A stretch of DNA of 64,000 nucleotides from Microcebus murinus (lineage: Eukaryota; Chordata; Mammalia; Primates; Cheirogaleidae). The stretch is taken from assembly GCF_040939455.1 (NCBI RefSeq), contig NC_134109.1:33373501-33437500 (forward strand). The letters are read 5' to 3'. Position numbers and translations under genes: made by a program. The notes below the pieces were generated by a model that ran no database searches, was not told the DNA's origin, and saw nothing but the letters and a program-made list of their open reading frames with translations. Positions 11,590 to 24,334 of the stretch are shown here, piece by piece (within the stretch, counting starts at the first letter, position 1; each line of letters starts with the position of its first letter).

Positions 11590-11700
11590 TGTCCTTTGAG
11601 CATATTTTATACATACATAAATATTCATGTATTTATATGTATTCGTAATACATATGTATTCATGTGTATATATATTCATGTGCATGTATTCACATCCACC
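11590..11700. repeat. AT-rich alternating tract
   Basis: Imperfect repeats of attcatgtat, tatatgtatt and catatgtatt run up to the following Alu. It is low-complexity DNA, partly self-complementary. Confidence 0.7.
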
Positions 11701-11702
11701 TT

Positions 11703-11997
11703 TTTTTGTTCGTTTGGGACAGGGTCTTACTCTGTTGTCCCAGCTAGAGTGCAGTGACATCATCGTAGCTCACAGCAACCTCAAACTCTTGGGCTCAGTC
11801 GATCCTCCCAGTTCAGCCTTTCAAGTAGCTGGGATTACAGGCATGAGCCACCATTCCCAGATAATTATTTTTATTTTTGTAGAGATGAGGTCTCACTATG
11901 TAGCTCAAGCTGGTCTCAAACTCCTGGCTTCAGGTAGTCCTCCTGCCTCAGCTTCCTAAAGTGCTAGGATTACAGGTGTGAGACATGAGCCTGGCCC
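11703..11997 (-). mobile_element. Alu (dimeric, older)
   Basis: From tttttgttcgtttgggacaggg to tgagcctggccc. Target-site duplication cacatccac lies just before and after (about 11,690 and 11,998). Confidence 0.9.
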
Positions 11998-12205
11998 ACA
12001 TCCACATTTTAATACTAAAGAAACATCCCTTGCTTTTTTAATCATGACATTATCATTTGTTGACTCTAAGTGTGACATATCAGCATTTAGATCTGCTTTG
12101 CCTTTTTTGGTGGTTTCCTAATATTCCTAATGACGAATATGTGATGTTTCCAATCTTTGACTTTTATGTACCTTTGTACTATGAGTACCTTAGTATACAC
12201 TTCTT

Positions 12206-12543
<338 letters not shown>

Positions 12544-12779
12544 AGTATACACTTCTTGTTTCACATATGGGACTATTTTTATGATTTAATACTTAGAAGT
12601 GAAATCACTAGCTCTAAACACAATGTGGATTTTACATTTCAGAAGATGTTGCCAAATGGCCCTCAAAGGAGACAGCACCAACCTACACTATGTGTGGGCG
12701 CTTCAGAAAGTGTCAGCTATCCTTGTCCCAGCAGCACTTCTCCATGGGACCTCCCTCTCTCTTTGGGCTCTGTTTTCAT

Positions 12780-12935
12780 CCCAGCTTTGTGAATTTGGGC
12801 AAATTCCTTAGCCTGTCTGGGAGTCAGTTTCCTTATCTTTGATATGAAAATCAGTGACCCTCTCTGGGGTTTAAGATTAAATCAGATAATAGAGCTACAT
12901 AAATTTTGGGATCCAATAATTGCTCTATAAGTATG
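12780..12935 (+). mobile_element. MIR fragment
   Basis: Reads 'gtgaatttgggcaaattccttagcctgtctggg', 'agtttccttatctttgatatgaaaat' and 'ttaaatcagataatagagct'. Confidence 0.65.
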
Positions 12936-13029
12936 TCATGGTGATTTTTCTCCATTGCCTCCAACTTTTTATTAGGAAATTTTCAGAACTACAGAAGTTG
13001 TAAAATTAGTATATTGAGTCCACAATAAT

Positions 13030-13200
13030 TTATTGTATATTTCACAATAGCTAGAAGAGAAGATTTGAAATGTTCCCAACAAAAAGAAAAGATAAATGTT
13101 TGAGGTGATGGATATCAGTTACCCTGATTTGATCATTACACATTATATACAGGCATCAAAATATCTGTAGCTATTATATATCAATAAAAGAAAGAAAAAA
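13030..13200 (+). mobile_element. L1MA-like 3' end, nested
   Basis: Reads 'gataaatgtttgaggtgatggatat', 'accctgatttgatcattacacatt', 'atcaaaatatc' and ends 'atatatcaataaaag' plus an A-rich tail. This is the typical 3' terminus of an L1MA/L1P-age element. Confidence 0.7.
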
Positions 13201-13267
13201 ACAGTACACTGAATATCCATACACTCTTCATCTAAATTTACCAATTACTAACATTTTGCCACATTTA

Positions 13268-13270
<3 letters not shown>

Positions 13271-13331
<61 letters not shown>
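13271..13331. repeat. Compound (TC)n(TA)n microsatellite
   Basis: About 36 bases of uninterrupted TC repeat run directly into about 24 bases of TA repeat. It sits inside an old L1 3' UTR that is naturally rich in ctctct. Confidence 0.95.
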
Positions 13332-14075
13332 TTCCCTCAACTATTTGAGAATTAGTTGTATACATCATGGTTTTTCATCCCTAAATACTGTAGCATGTAC
13401 ATCCTCAGAACAAGGTATTCTCCTAACATAATGACATTCAGGAAATTTAACATCAATGTAATACTATCATCTACTATGTAGGCCACATTCAAATTTCCCC
13501 AGTTGTCCCAATAATGTCCTTTACAGCTGTGTTATGTACCCTTCTATTTATTAGTATGGGTCTCTACCCAGTACTCACCAGAATTAATGGATGCCTAGAG
13601 GAGAATAGGCTCATCCCTTCCCCTGCTACAGGGGAAGAGTGACTCCCACAGCCCTGGACCCTGGCATTTCTGGGGTGATGCAGTTAATAACCAGCCAATG
13701 GGATACTAGAGGGCCCAGTAGAGTTTCCCACCTGACGCTAGGGATTGTCCCATCAGCCTGCTGAGGTTGCCTGCTTACCTGATCCCAGCCACTCCATGCA
13801 GGCACCCTAGGATGGTCCTCTCTGCCTCCCTCCTATGGGTCCTCTTGTTGGGTTTCTTGTATCTCTTCCACCTTCCCCATTGGTCCCCAACCAGCAGAAG
13901 CAGCTGTTCTGGCTCCAGGGAGGCCTAGATCCTGGGCACCCTCAACAACAGCCCACATACCAACTCACCCAGGGATGAAGCCATGGGGACCTCTAGGCCG
14001 GCCCATCTCTAATTTAACCCTGAGATTAAGGGTTGGGATGTGTCAGACACATTTCCCCCCACAATCTTTCTGTCT

Positions 14076-14361
14076 TTTTTTTTTAAGACAGAGTCTCACT
14101 CTTTTGCTCCAGGTAGAGTAAAGTGGTGTCACTGTAGCTCACTGCAACCTCAAACTCCTGGGCTCAAGCGATCCTCCTGCCTCAGCCTCCCGAATAGCTG
14201 GGACTACAGGCATGCGCCATGATGCCCAGAGAATTTTTCTGTTTAGTAGAGACAGGGCCTCAGTCTTGCTCAGGCTGGTCTCAAATGCCTAAGCTCAAGC
14301 AATCCTCCTGCCTCAGCCTCCCAGAGTGTTCAGATTATAGGCATGAGCCACTGGGCCTGGC
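14076..14361 (-). mobile_element. Alu (older dimer)
   Basis: Full reversed Alu. Target-site duplication aatctttctgtctt precedes it and recurs at 14,362-14,375. Confidence 0.93.
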
Positions 14362-15208
14362 TAATCTTTCTGTCTTAAGGTACTTTCTATGTAGCCTTCC
14401 ATGGAACTGAAACTCAAACTGTCAAACCGTGGTCACTGGTCAAATGCAGACAATAACATCAGCTAACACTGATGTCCCTCTTGTCTTTCCTCCTTCCCTC
14501 CCTCCCTTTCATTCACTTATAGTAGCTGAGTTTAAGTTGTTCCAGGTACTCTATTAGATGCCCATGACTGTAAGCTTGGCTAAGCCAATTCCTTGCTTCC
14601 TACCTCAGTTTGTCCTATTGTGGAATGGGGAAATTATTTCCTAGCACTGCTACCCTTGAGATCAGAACATTTGAGAGTTGGAGGAACAAGCAGGATTATT
14701 AGGGAGTCACCACAGTCCCACAGTTAAATCCTACAGAGGGGGATTTTGCAGAGCTGACATAAAGAAAAGGCCATCTGGGTTCCACCTTTGGTTGGTGCTG
14801 TGGTGGAGGAAGGAGAGCAGGCAGTGCTGGGGTGGAAGCAGGGAGCCCCAGAAGCCTACTGGAAAGGCCCCCGATCCCTCAAAGAATCCACAGGAAAATG
14901 GTACCCACCACCACACCTAAAGTTCACATATGTTAGCTTATGATTAAAGGTGGCCTGACAACAGAGAATGGAGCATGGAGCAGAGAGATGGGACATCACG
15001 TGCCCTCAGTTGAAGGATCAGTTAGGACAGTCTTGTGAGAAGAGATGAGGCCAGGATGGGCACCCACTGTCAACTAGTCTGAACCAATTTGGCCTTTTGG
15101 CAATTGTCGGGTTCTTGTACTAGCAGCCACGAGACATGAGAGGTGAGAGGAGGCCATTTGCCCTCTCTTCTATAACCTCCTACAGGTGGGATATTAAAAA
15201 TGGCAAGG

Positions 15209-15546
<338 letters not shown>

Positions 15547-16009
15547 ATGGCAAGGGCCAGATCCTGCCAAATATACATATATTGTCAAGCAGGTACAAGA
15601 CAGTCACAGCCTGCTTCCAAAGAGTCTGGCAGTTGGCCTGGTCTCGTTCTTACGCTTCATGCATGCCAGGGCAGGTCATCTTCCTGGTCAACTCCAAGTT
15701 TTGAAAACCACTTATTTTACCAATGAAAGATTATCTCTAGCATCCCTCAAGCACATTAAGCCCTCAGGTGTAGATTTGGATGTTGCTTGAAGTGCTTATG
15801 TAACCAAGCTCTGGAGTGCAGGTTCCTGATTAGAACACTTCAGATGCTAACTAACCGCTCTAGGGGTGAGAGGAGAGTCAGTTTGTATACACACACCACA
15901 AGATTTAGGCTGCAATGTTTAAAAATTAAATTCCTACAGAGTCAATATAACAGCATACTAGTCTGGGCCTGGTTCCCTGGGCAGCACTGTGGGAAAGAAA
16001 TGGGACCTT

Positions 16010-16205
16010 GGAACTGACCTCACTTTAGTTCAAGTCCAGCTTTATCACTTATGTGGTCATGTGACCTTGGGCAGTTGCTCAAGTGTTCTGAGTTAATTCC
16101 TCATTTGTAAAATGGTGATAGTAATAATTATTGCCTCTTAGGTATGTTGAAAGGATTAGATGAGATAGTATTGTGCCTGGCACATAGCTAGTGATTTATA
16201 AATGC
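16010..16205 (+). mobile_element. MIR
   Basis: Reads 'atgtggtcatgtgaccttgggcagttgctc', 'cctcatttgtaaaatggtgatagtaata', 'aaaggattagatgagatagta' and 'gtgcctggcacatagctagtga'. Confidence 0.9.
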
Positions 16206-16320
16206 CAGCTTTTGTTATTCATTCTTTGAACAAATATTTGAGGTCCAATGTTTACCAGGAGCTGTCTTTGTTGCAGGATTACAATAGATAAGCAGATGGT
16301 TTGGGAGACAAGAATAACTT
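16206..16320 (-). mobile_element. L2 fragment
   Basis: Plus-strand text 'attctttgaacaaatatttgaggtcc' and 'ggagctgtctttgttgcaggat' fits a reversed L2 3' end. Confidence 0.6.
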
Positions 16321-16388
16321 AAGGAGAACTGATGAAATGTTGGACAATTCATCTTCTCATGAATGAGCCATCTAGAAATCCTACTTCC

Positions 16389-16422
16389 CAACCCCCCCAC
16401 CCCCCCCCACCCCCCCACCCCC
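16389..16422. repeat. C-rich tract (CCCCCCA)n
   Basis: Four to five runs of six to nine C separated by single A. On the opposite strand this is a G-run array able to form a quadruplex. Confidence 0.9.
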
Positions 16423-16810
16423 GTTTTTTCTCTGAGTAGGGCTCTGGTATCCAAAGAGACCCCTCCTACTTCACCAAAATGCTTCACCAAAAAGACTCCT
16501 CCTTCTGCCTTCAGGGCCTGGTTCTCAGTTGCTGTTGGAAGGAGCAGAAAGGGTTCTCAGACTCCCAGGAGCCCTGGGACCAGTCCTGGGCCAGCCTTCT
16601 GCCTTAGAAGCCAGGGGCAGAGCTTGGTCGCCCTTGGGTCACAGAGAAGGCAGGTTATTTCTACTGCTGAATCTGTGGGAGCATCTGGGGTACCCATGGG
16701 CTGGGTCACAGTCTCAGCGTCACCATCCAAGCTGGGAGAGGGGTAGTGATTGGACATGCAAAGAAGGGCAGGGTAGGAAGGAAATGAAATAGCCCAGAGA
16801 TCAAATTCTC

Positions 16811-16813
16811 AGT

Positions 16814-16891
<78 letters not shown>

Positions 16892-16913
16892 AAGAGAGAG
16901 AGAGAAATAGAAA
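16811..16913. repeat. Compound (TG)n(AG)n microsatellite
   Basis: About 46 bases of GT repeat switch at 16,856 to GA repeat, ending in aaagaaagagagag. All-purine in the second half. Confidence 0.95.
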
Positions 16914-16977
16914 GGGAGATGGGGAGATGGGGGTTGGTGTGAGAATGTGTCCTAACTTTAAGCATGGGCTCTTCTTT

Positions 16978-17045
16978 CATTTATTTATTCATTCAGTTAC
17001 ATACTAACATATTTATTGAATATTTGTTATTTTCTAGGCACTATG
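16978..17045 (-). mobile_element. L2 fragment
   Basis: Reversed L2 3' terminus: 'attcattcagttacatac', 'tttattgaatatttg', 'taggcactatgg'. Confidence 0.55.
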
Positions 17046-17097
17046 GAAAGTGTGGCAAATATGACCCATGAACCCCAGGCACAGGTTTTGTTTGTTT

Positions 17098-17253
17098 ATT
17101 TATTTTTTGAGACAGGGTCTTACTCCGTTACCCCAGCTAGAGTGCAGTGGTGTCATCATAGCTCACAGCAACCTCAAACTCCTGGGCTCAAGCCATCCTC
17201 CTGCCCCAGTCCCCCAAAGTGCTGGGATTACTGGCATGAGCCACCATGCCCAG
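17098..17253 (-). mobile_element. Alu-related monomer (FLAM/left-arm type)
   Basis: Only one 7SL-derived arm, from gagacagggtcttactccg to accatgcccagcc, about 150 bp. A short aggcac repeat flanks it. Confidence 0.85.
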
Positions 17254-17261
17254 CCAGGCAC

Positions 17262-17540
17262 TGGCTTTGGAATTAGCCTGCCTGCCCTTGAATCTTGGTG
17301 GGGGACACAGGGTGGAACTGATGCAATTACCACATATATCACTGCAAATGATCTGTCCAGTGCAGCTGTGTGGGCTCTGGGGCCAGAGAGAGCCAGGCAG
17401 AGGATGGAGAGGGGAGGGGTTCTTCATTTGTAAAGCAGGAATCAGAATTCTTTCCTTAGAGGGTTGTTTCAAAGATGAAGATAAAGGGCCTGCCCCAGTG
17501 CCTGGCATATTATCAACACTTAGTAAATATTATCAGATGA
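17262..17540 (+). mobile_element. MIR interrupted by a duplicated segment
   Basis: The left piece is 'tggctttggaattagcctgcctgcccttgaatc'. The right piece is 'gttcttcatttgtaaagcaggaatcag', 'gggttgtttcaaagatgaagat' and 'cagtgcctggcatatt'. The normal MIR centre is replaced by unrelated sequence at about 17,299-17,415. Confidence 0.75.
17299..17415. repeat. Local repeat, copy A
   Basis: About 115 bp alignable with 17,868-17,980. The shared core includes gatgcaattac, acata-atca-tgcaa and the 23-base-long identical stretch beginning atgatctgtccagtgcag. I do not recognise it as a known element. It interrupts a MIR. Confidence 0.75.
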
Positions 17541-17684
17541 GGAGAGAACTTGAAGGTATAAAGGTGTAAAGGACGAGCAAGGTACCCAAAGACAAGGGAT
17601 TTGGAAGCTAACAGAAAGGAGTGGCATGGAAGGAGTGCCTAGATTCCAATGATGAAGTAGATAGTGATTGCAAATGTAATGTCA

Positions 17685-17785
17685 TGTCATAAAATCCTGA
17701 CATAAAAATACAGATTCCAGGCCCCACCCCTGGCCATTCAGCTCAGCAGGCCTAGGGGGCTGTATTTTCATGCCCCTTGGGACCT
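17685..17785 (+). mobile_element. hAT fragment (MER5A/MER20 type)
   Basis: Contains 'aatacagattccaggccccacccctgg' and 'gcctagggggctgtattttcatgcccc', the mirror-like centre of a MER5A-class element. Confidence 0.55.
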
Positions 17786-17867
17786 GTCAGGGGTCTGTAT
17801 TGACTGGCATGCCATATGTCATATTCATTTTCATCATTTCAGTGATCTTCTCAGAGAGCAGCAGCCC

Positions 17868-17980
17868 CAGAGGGGAATGCAGGGCAGAACCGATGCAATT
17901 ACAACATACATCAATGCAAAATGATCTGTCCAGTGCAGCTGTGGGCTTGCCCAGCAGAGAGCCAGGTGGATGGGGGCTCA
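17868..17980. repeat. Local repeat, copy B
   Basis: Second copy of the segment at 17,299-17,415, same orientation, roughly 85 percent identical by eye. Similarity begins around aggggaatgcaggg and ends around gagagccaggtgg. Confidence 0.75.
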
Positions 17981-19169
17981 GTGGGATGGGGGCAGGAGAG
18001 GGAGGGAGATAGGGCAGCTGAGTTGGCAGCTAGTGGAGCTCAGGGAATAGGAATAAGGACCAGATAAATCCAGCTATCTAACTGGAATTCTAGATCATTC
18101 TAGAACTTGCAACATCACAGTTTTAAACCAGCTGCCTTATTTCTCCATCAGCTTTCATCAAAGACGAAAACAATGGCTGCTCACATCAACTGGGGGAGGG
18201 AGGAGCTGGGCAGGGACTGGCTCTAAGTAGGTGGCAGCTTCTCCGATGGCCCAGGGAGCTGGTGTGGGGAGAGACTCTGGGGTCACAGGAAGCCAAGGAA
18301 ACTCAGGCCAGTGAGGGAGCTGGCTGTAGCACTTGTCTCCTTTTATGACATGTGCGGCAGCTGCAGATACATGGGCCTCTGGGGTTCCACTTCCAGAGTT
18401 CAGTTTCCAGCTCTGACACTTAGCTCGTTCTTGGCATTTAGTAAGTACTCAGTAAATGCCGGCTGTTATTATCTCTTCAGCTGATGTCACACCAAAGCTG
18501 AGAGGAAGAAACGTCTTTTTCCCACCCATACTTCATCCCCAAACTCAATTCTGCCCGAGTCCCACCAGCAACTCATCTCAGAGTTGAGCTGACAACATGA
18601 GAGGTGCGATGAGCAAGGGTCCTGCTTGCATATACTCAACACACGTGTGCTGCGTGAACATGGTGGGCCACTCACTGCAGGAGAGGGAGGGCGTGGAGGA
18701 GTAGATGTGGCTCATTCCAGGGCAACTGGACCTTGGTGGGCTTCTTCACACTCCTTGACCTTCCCTCCTCTAACTGCTCCTTTCCTTGATGGGAAGAGCC
18801 TAAGGTCTGGGTGGGCCCCCTTCTCCCCACAACAGGGCTGTGAGTGTGAGCTCTTGCTCAGTGGCCACTTTGTTCTGTGATCTGAGGACAGTCTCAGCAA
18901 CTTCTTGTGCCTCTGTTTGCCCAACTATGAAATAGGAGCAGGGCCTTCATGATTGCTATCCTCAGCCTGGGGATAGAGAACTGGGCTCTGATCTAGGCAA
19001 TGGGGGGCTGCTGCCGTGCAAAACCCACTATAGGCTGCTGAGAGAATGGCCGGATGGGAAGAGAGGCAACTTCCCCAAACACACCTGGGATGCAGCCAGC
19101 CATTCCAACTTGCAAACAAATGAAATCTCTCTAACCTCCTAATTGAAAGTCAAAACATTTAAAGCCAAT

Positions 19170-19395
19170 ATTTGTTGACAGATGACTATGTTCCAGACCT
19201 TCGAAACATTTTACAAGGAATCATCTTAATTTTCCCAGTTCTCTGGAGCAGAAGCTATTTTTATCTCCATGTTATAGATCAGTAGACTGAGGCTCACAGA
19301 GGCCAAGTGACATTGCTAAGTGCAGACAGAAAGAAAGTAGCCAAGCTAGTACTCAAACTCTGCTCTGATTCCAAAGACCATGCTTTTAGCCACTG
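19170..19395 (-). mobile_element. MIR
   Basis: Reversed MIR: 'atgactatgttccagacc', 'tctccatgttatagatcagtagactgaggctcac', 'aagtgacattgctaagtgc', 'ttttagccactgtgttc'. Confidence 0.8.
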
Positions 19396-19767
19396 TGTTC
19401 AAGGATGCATGCAGTCCCCTGCAGTGCACCTTCCAGGCTGAGTGGCTGCAATGAGAGTGAGCCAACAAGCACCCCAGGATTCACAGAAAAGGAAAGATGT
19501 GAAATGCATGGACAGAATGAGAGGACCTAGCCATTGCAGCTCCCCTGCCCCTTCCCTCCCAGTGGTTTAGCATGAAACCAATAGGCCTGTTACTTCCTTT
19601 GATGATCAGAACTTCCCCTTGTTTTCAAGGTTTTTACAGAAGTGTCAGGGCTCACACCCCATTGGAAGCCTCCTTGCTTGCTCCTCTTTGTCAAAGTTCT
19701 GAGGATATACCTGTCCTCCCTCTCACAGTCCCAGGCATGACGGGCCTGCAGATTGGAGACTATCTCT

Positions 19768-19786
19768 CAGCGCCATCTAGTGGCCA
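19768..19786 (-). promoter_or_regulatory. CTCF-type binding motif
   Basis: The minus strand reads TGGCCACTAGATGGCGCTG, a full match to the CTCF core CCASYAGRKGGCRC. It lies midway between the two CpG-island promoters in non-repeat DNA. Binding is inference. Confidence 0.65.
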
Positions 19787-20249
19787 GGATGGCTTGTTTC
19801 TTCAAGGACCCAGAACCCCCCCAGCATTCACACACTGAAGGCCAGATCTGTTCCCTTCTGGAGTGACCACTGTATGCTTTGGTCACCTCAAAATATGGTG
19901 GTTAATGGGGCTTTAGGCTCTGATGAAGTGGAGACTTTGAACTCTGCATACTTTGTTTCTGTTCAATTTTGCAGTTTCAGAGAATGGGACTGGAAAACTT
20001 CATGGTATTAAAAGACGAGGGAAAGATGAAAGGACATTCTCACCATTCCCAGTGCCAGGTGCCTGGCACCAAACAATGTGTACCTCTTCCTTCTGTGCAA
20101 AGCACAGGACCTAAAGCAGCACATACAGACCATCAGCTTGGCACTCGTTCTAGGCAAGCATTTCACCCAGCCATGTCACAGGCATGGAGCAGGAAGACAC
20201 TCACAAAGTCCAAGCTGCAGGTTAAGAATCTCTTTGATCTGCCACAGAT

Positions 20250-20800
<551 letters not shown>

Positions 20801-21655
20801 ATTGATCTCATGAGTAAGCTAGAAAGCTGAGATTCAGGGAAGTTGACAACTAACTCAATAAAGCCACAAACTGCCAGTCCAGGAGCCAGAATATGCCCCC
20901 ATTGCCATCCATTGTTCAAGTATAATGCCAACCCCTTGAGTCCTGCCTGCAAGTGGTTAAGATACTGGGGAGGGATATGACAATCAGGACCTGGGGGAGT
21001 TGGGAAATCAATGTTAAGATCAGAGGGTACTCACATACTTTTGATATTATCTGGATCCCTATTATCTCTTCAAAGCAATTAAGCTATGACCACAACAGCA
21101 TTACTGGATTCCTATTATACAGTATGTTCCTGTGGTCTGGAGGTTGTCCAAGTCTTGAAGGAGCAGACACAAATCTGGGGACAGAGTTAAGTTGAGCCCC
21201 TACTTCTAATCTAGGCCCATTTCACATCCTGCAGGGGAAATGACTTATTCAGCCATTGTCTCCACTTGAGGAAAGAAGGAACTTGAAGCTAGTTGAGTGT
21301 AGCCCAGAGCCCTGACTGTGAGGTTCTGGGTGGGAGCAGCATAGTGAATGATTTCAAGGAAGAAGTTCCTTTCTTCCACCCCTTCTTACTCCTCCACAAA
21401 CACCCATAGTCCTACCTGCAGCACCAGAGACCACCATGACCTGTCCTTTGGCATTCTTAGAATTCCAGGGCACCAACTACCTCAATTCAGCCTGGTGAAA
21501 AATTAGCAATTAGGACAGGGATAGGGGCCCACTGGGCCCAGTATCTTCTTAGAGCATGAATTTTGATTTAAGTAGTAAAAGCTCAAGGATATGATAGAGT
21601 ATCAATCTCCCATCATACAACTACAGGGCACTTACAGGGTCAAGATGGGCTCCCA

Positions 21656-21975
21656 GGCTGGGTGCGGTGGCTCATGCCTGTAATCCCACCACTTTGGGAG
21701 GCTGAGGCTGGAAGATCATTTGAGGCCAGGAGTTCAAGACCAGTCTGGGCAAGAGCAAAACCCCATCACCACAAAAAATGGAAAAATTAGCCAGGTGTGG
21801 TGGCATGTTCCTGTAGTCCCAGCTGCTCAGGAGACTGAGGCAAAGGATAGCTCAAACCCAGGAGTTTGAGGTTGCTGTGAGCTAGGCTGACGCCACTGCA
21901 CTTTACCCCAGGAGACAGAGTAAGACCCTTTCTCAAAAACAAACAAACAAACAAACAAACAAAACAAAACAAAAA
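21656..21975 (+). mobile_element. Alu (dimeric)
   Basis: Starts 'aggctgggtgcggtggctc' and ends in a (CAAA)n-modified tail at about 21,937-21,975. The right arm has 'ttgctgtgagctaggctgacgcc'. Confidence 0.94.
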
Positions 21976-22146
21976 TGAGCTGGATGTGGTGGCACATGCC
22001 TGTAGTCATTGCTACTCAGGAAGCTAAGGTAGGAGGATCCCTTGAGCTTAGGAGTTCAAGGTTACAGTGAGCTATGATCACACCACTGCACTTCAGCCTG
22101 GGTAACAGAGGGAGACCTTGCCTCTAAAAAACAAACAAACAAAAAA
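21976..22146 (+). mobile_element. Alu-related right-arm monomer next to a dimer
   Basis: An extra 7SL-type arm from 'gagctggatgtggtggcacatgcc' to an A-rich tail follows the preceding Alu directly. The pair has a trimer-like structure. It has 'gctatgatcacaccactgc', unlike its neighbour, so it is a different subfamily. Confidence 0.85.
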
Positions 22147-24334
22147 TATGGGTCCTGGAACAACCAGTCCCCTTCTTAGCCTACCCACTGTGAACATAGA
22201 CTTGCAGTTCTGGGGAGGTCACAACTCTATGCCTGACATTACTGCCCACGGATGTGAAAAAAATTCCATCAAAGATGTCATTATCCTCTTTCCAAGTCTG
22301 TACCTTGCTGAAGGACAAAAGAGAAAGCAGACCTCGACCTAAGCTGTGGGCAAGAAAGAGGATCAAATAGTCTTTTGACAGAAGTGTGTATTTATAAATA
22401 CTGGTCAATTTTGAGCCAACTAGAGGGCTTATTTACAAATAACATGCGGTAGAGATAAAGGTTGGCCATGAAAACAGCCCCCTTGTAGAACACGAATAAT
22501 CACACACTTTCCACTGCATGGTGCAGAATTTAAACCGGTGACTTGGAGCACAGCATAATGCTTTGTTATAGACCATCTTGTATTGTCCTCATCTTCCATA
22601 CACCTCAATTTCATTCCTTGTTACTTGTATGACCCTAATCCTTAGCACAGTGCATTAATGGTTGTTGAATTGAATAACACATTCCTTGAAGACAGGGGCC
22701 CAGTCCTCAAAACAGTACAGTGCTAGGCAATGAATACATATTTTCTACTTAATTAGCATCTGAGACTAGCTGAATTAATTCTCTGGGATTGTCAACCCCT
22801 CATGTTTTTGCAGCCTTTCCTGAAGGTGGCAGAGTTCTCCTAGAAGGTCCAGGACAAGGAGGGTAAAAAGTAGAGACAGGTTTTACCTTACCTCCCGTGC
22901 AGCAATCTGCACCCCAGACCCCCGTGCTCCAGGCTGGGCTGCCTCTCAGCCAGCTCCTATGGGGAGAAATCTTTTGATTCAAGATCTACAAAAAGAAAGA
23001 TTTTCCACTCCATCTTATCCCAGGACCTAGTTGGGACTTGGATGAGAATGTTGTGACAGAAATTCTTAACCTATTAATGTTGCCAAGTCCCTAGATATCC
23101 TCCTGCAATCAGTGCGTTTGGCTGAAATTTCTCTTTGAACTGATACAGCGAAGTGGGGACAGGCACACAGTGTCCCCCCAGGCAGAATGGCTTAGATAGC
23201 AGCATAAAAGCTTTTAGTTGCAAAGCCTTCTTATAACCAGCCTCTCCTTAACAATACTCCTTTGTCCCTCCTAAGCTTCTTGTATCCTGGCAAAGGGAGG
23301 CACAAGAGGGGAGGTGACCAGCTTGGAGTTGGGATTTTAATCTCTAGGGCAGAAATTCTTTTAAATTTGCCCAGCATCTGTGCTGACTGCTGAGACGGAA
23401 ATGAGAGTAGCAGAGTGGGGGGCAGAGTACAGGGAATGTGTGTGGAATGGGGCTCACCCCCACGATTCCCAAGTTTCATAGTCACCTCTATTCCCTCAAA
23501 GACTTAGAACAGTTACACCCACAGTTAACCCTTAGAATAGTTAACCCTTCACAGTTAAACCCACACTTAAAAGTATGAAGGGATATGGTTTCAGTGTGTG
23601 TTCTTATTCTCACTTTGATTTCTTTTAGCTTTGGCCTTTTCCCTCCTTAATTTACTGCCAGTCTTATGAACCTGCACTAATTTTCAGGGCTGTCTTAGTG
23701 CACACACATTAATGTCTTAATGCTTTATGGATGAATTCACATTATCACAGAATTGTGAGTTCTTCATTTTCAGGCTCAAGGTGTTCATGAATACTGCATA
23801 GTCCTTCTCCCCTGCATTTTCTTTCTGATGATGAGAAAAGAGAGAGGACAGGGCTTTTAAATATCCCCCAAAGTAGGAAGACACATTATCTTGAGACCTC
23901 TGTGATAGTGCAAACCCCTTTCCCACATGAACATATGGATAGCAAACCTTCTGATAAAACTGCAGTGAACTTGATCATTTCCTTGGGGCCTAATGCTTCT
24001 TCTCCCTTTGTGACATTTTATAAACATTCAAGGACATCCTTAATGACCTTTTGCATTTGCTTCATCACAATTCACCTATTCCTGAGCATAGATCATAGCT
24101 ATGTGACATCTACAAAAAGTCTGCCTTTATAATGTAATTTATGGACTCACCCAAATGTAAATTAAGGACTTTGGGTGATAATGATGTGTCACCCAGCTCC
24201 ATATAGGCTCCAGCACAAGAAGTGATATTATTCAGCAATATATATTTTCCTGTCCCAGTACTTTTCAGAGCCTCCTGATGCTTTCTTGGGGCTTACCTGT
24301 TTCTCCCTTCACCTTCTCTCATAGCCAAGAACCT

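Larger units (their letters stand above)
12960..13560 (-). mobile_element. L1M 3' UTR fragment with nested L1 and microsatellite
   Basis: The flanks (12,960-13,030 and 13,205-13,560) contain 'ccaattactaacattttgccacattt', 'ctaaatactgtagcatgtacatcctcagaac' and 'ttcccccagttgtccc'-type text typical of reversed old L1M 3' ends. The middle is a separate forward L1 3' end, and a TC/TA repeat sits in the right flank. Confidence 0.6.

Noticed and set aside
23520..23575. Repeated 'agttaaccctt' motifs resembling piggyBac TTAA/CCCT ends
   Set aside because: The copies are direct, not inverted, and lack the internal arm sequence of the 376-466 element.
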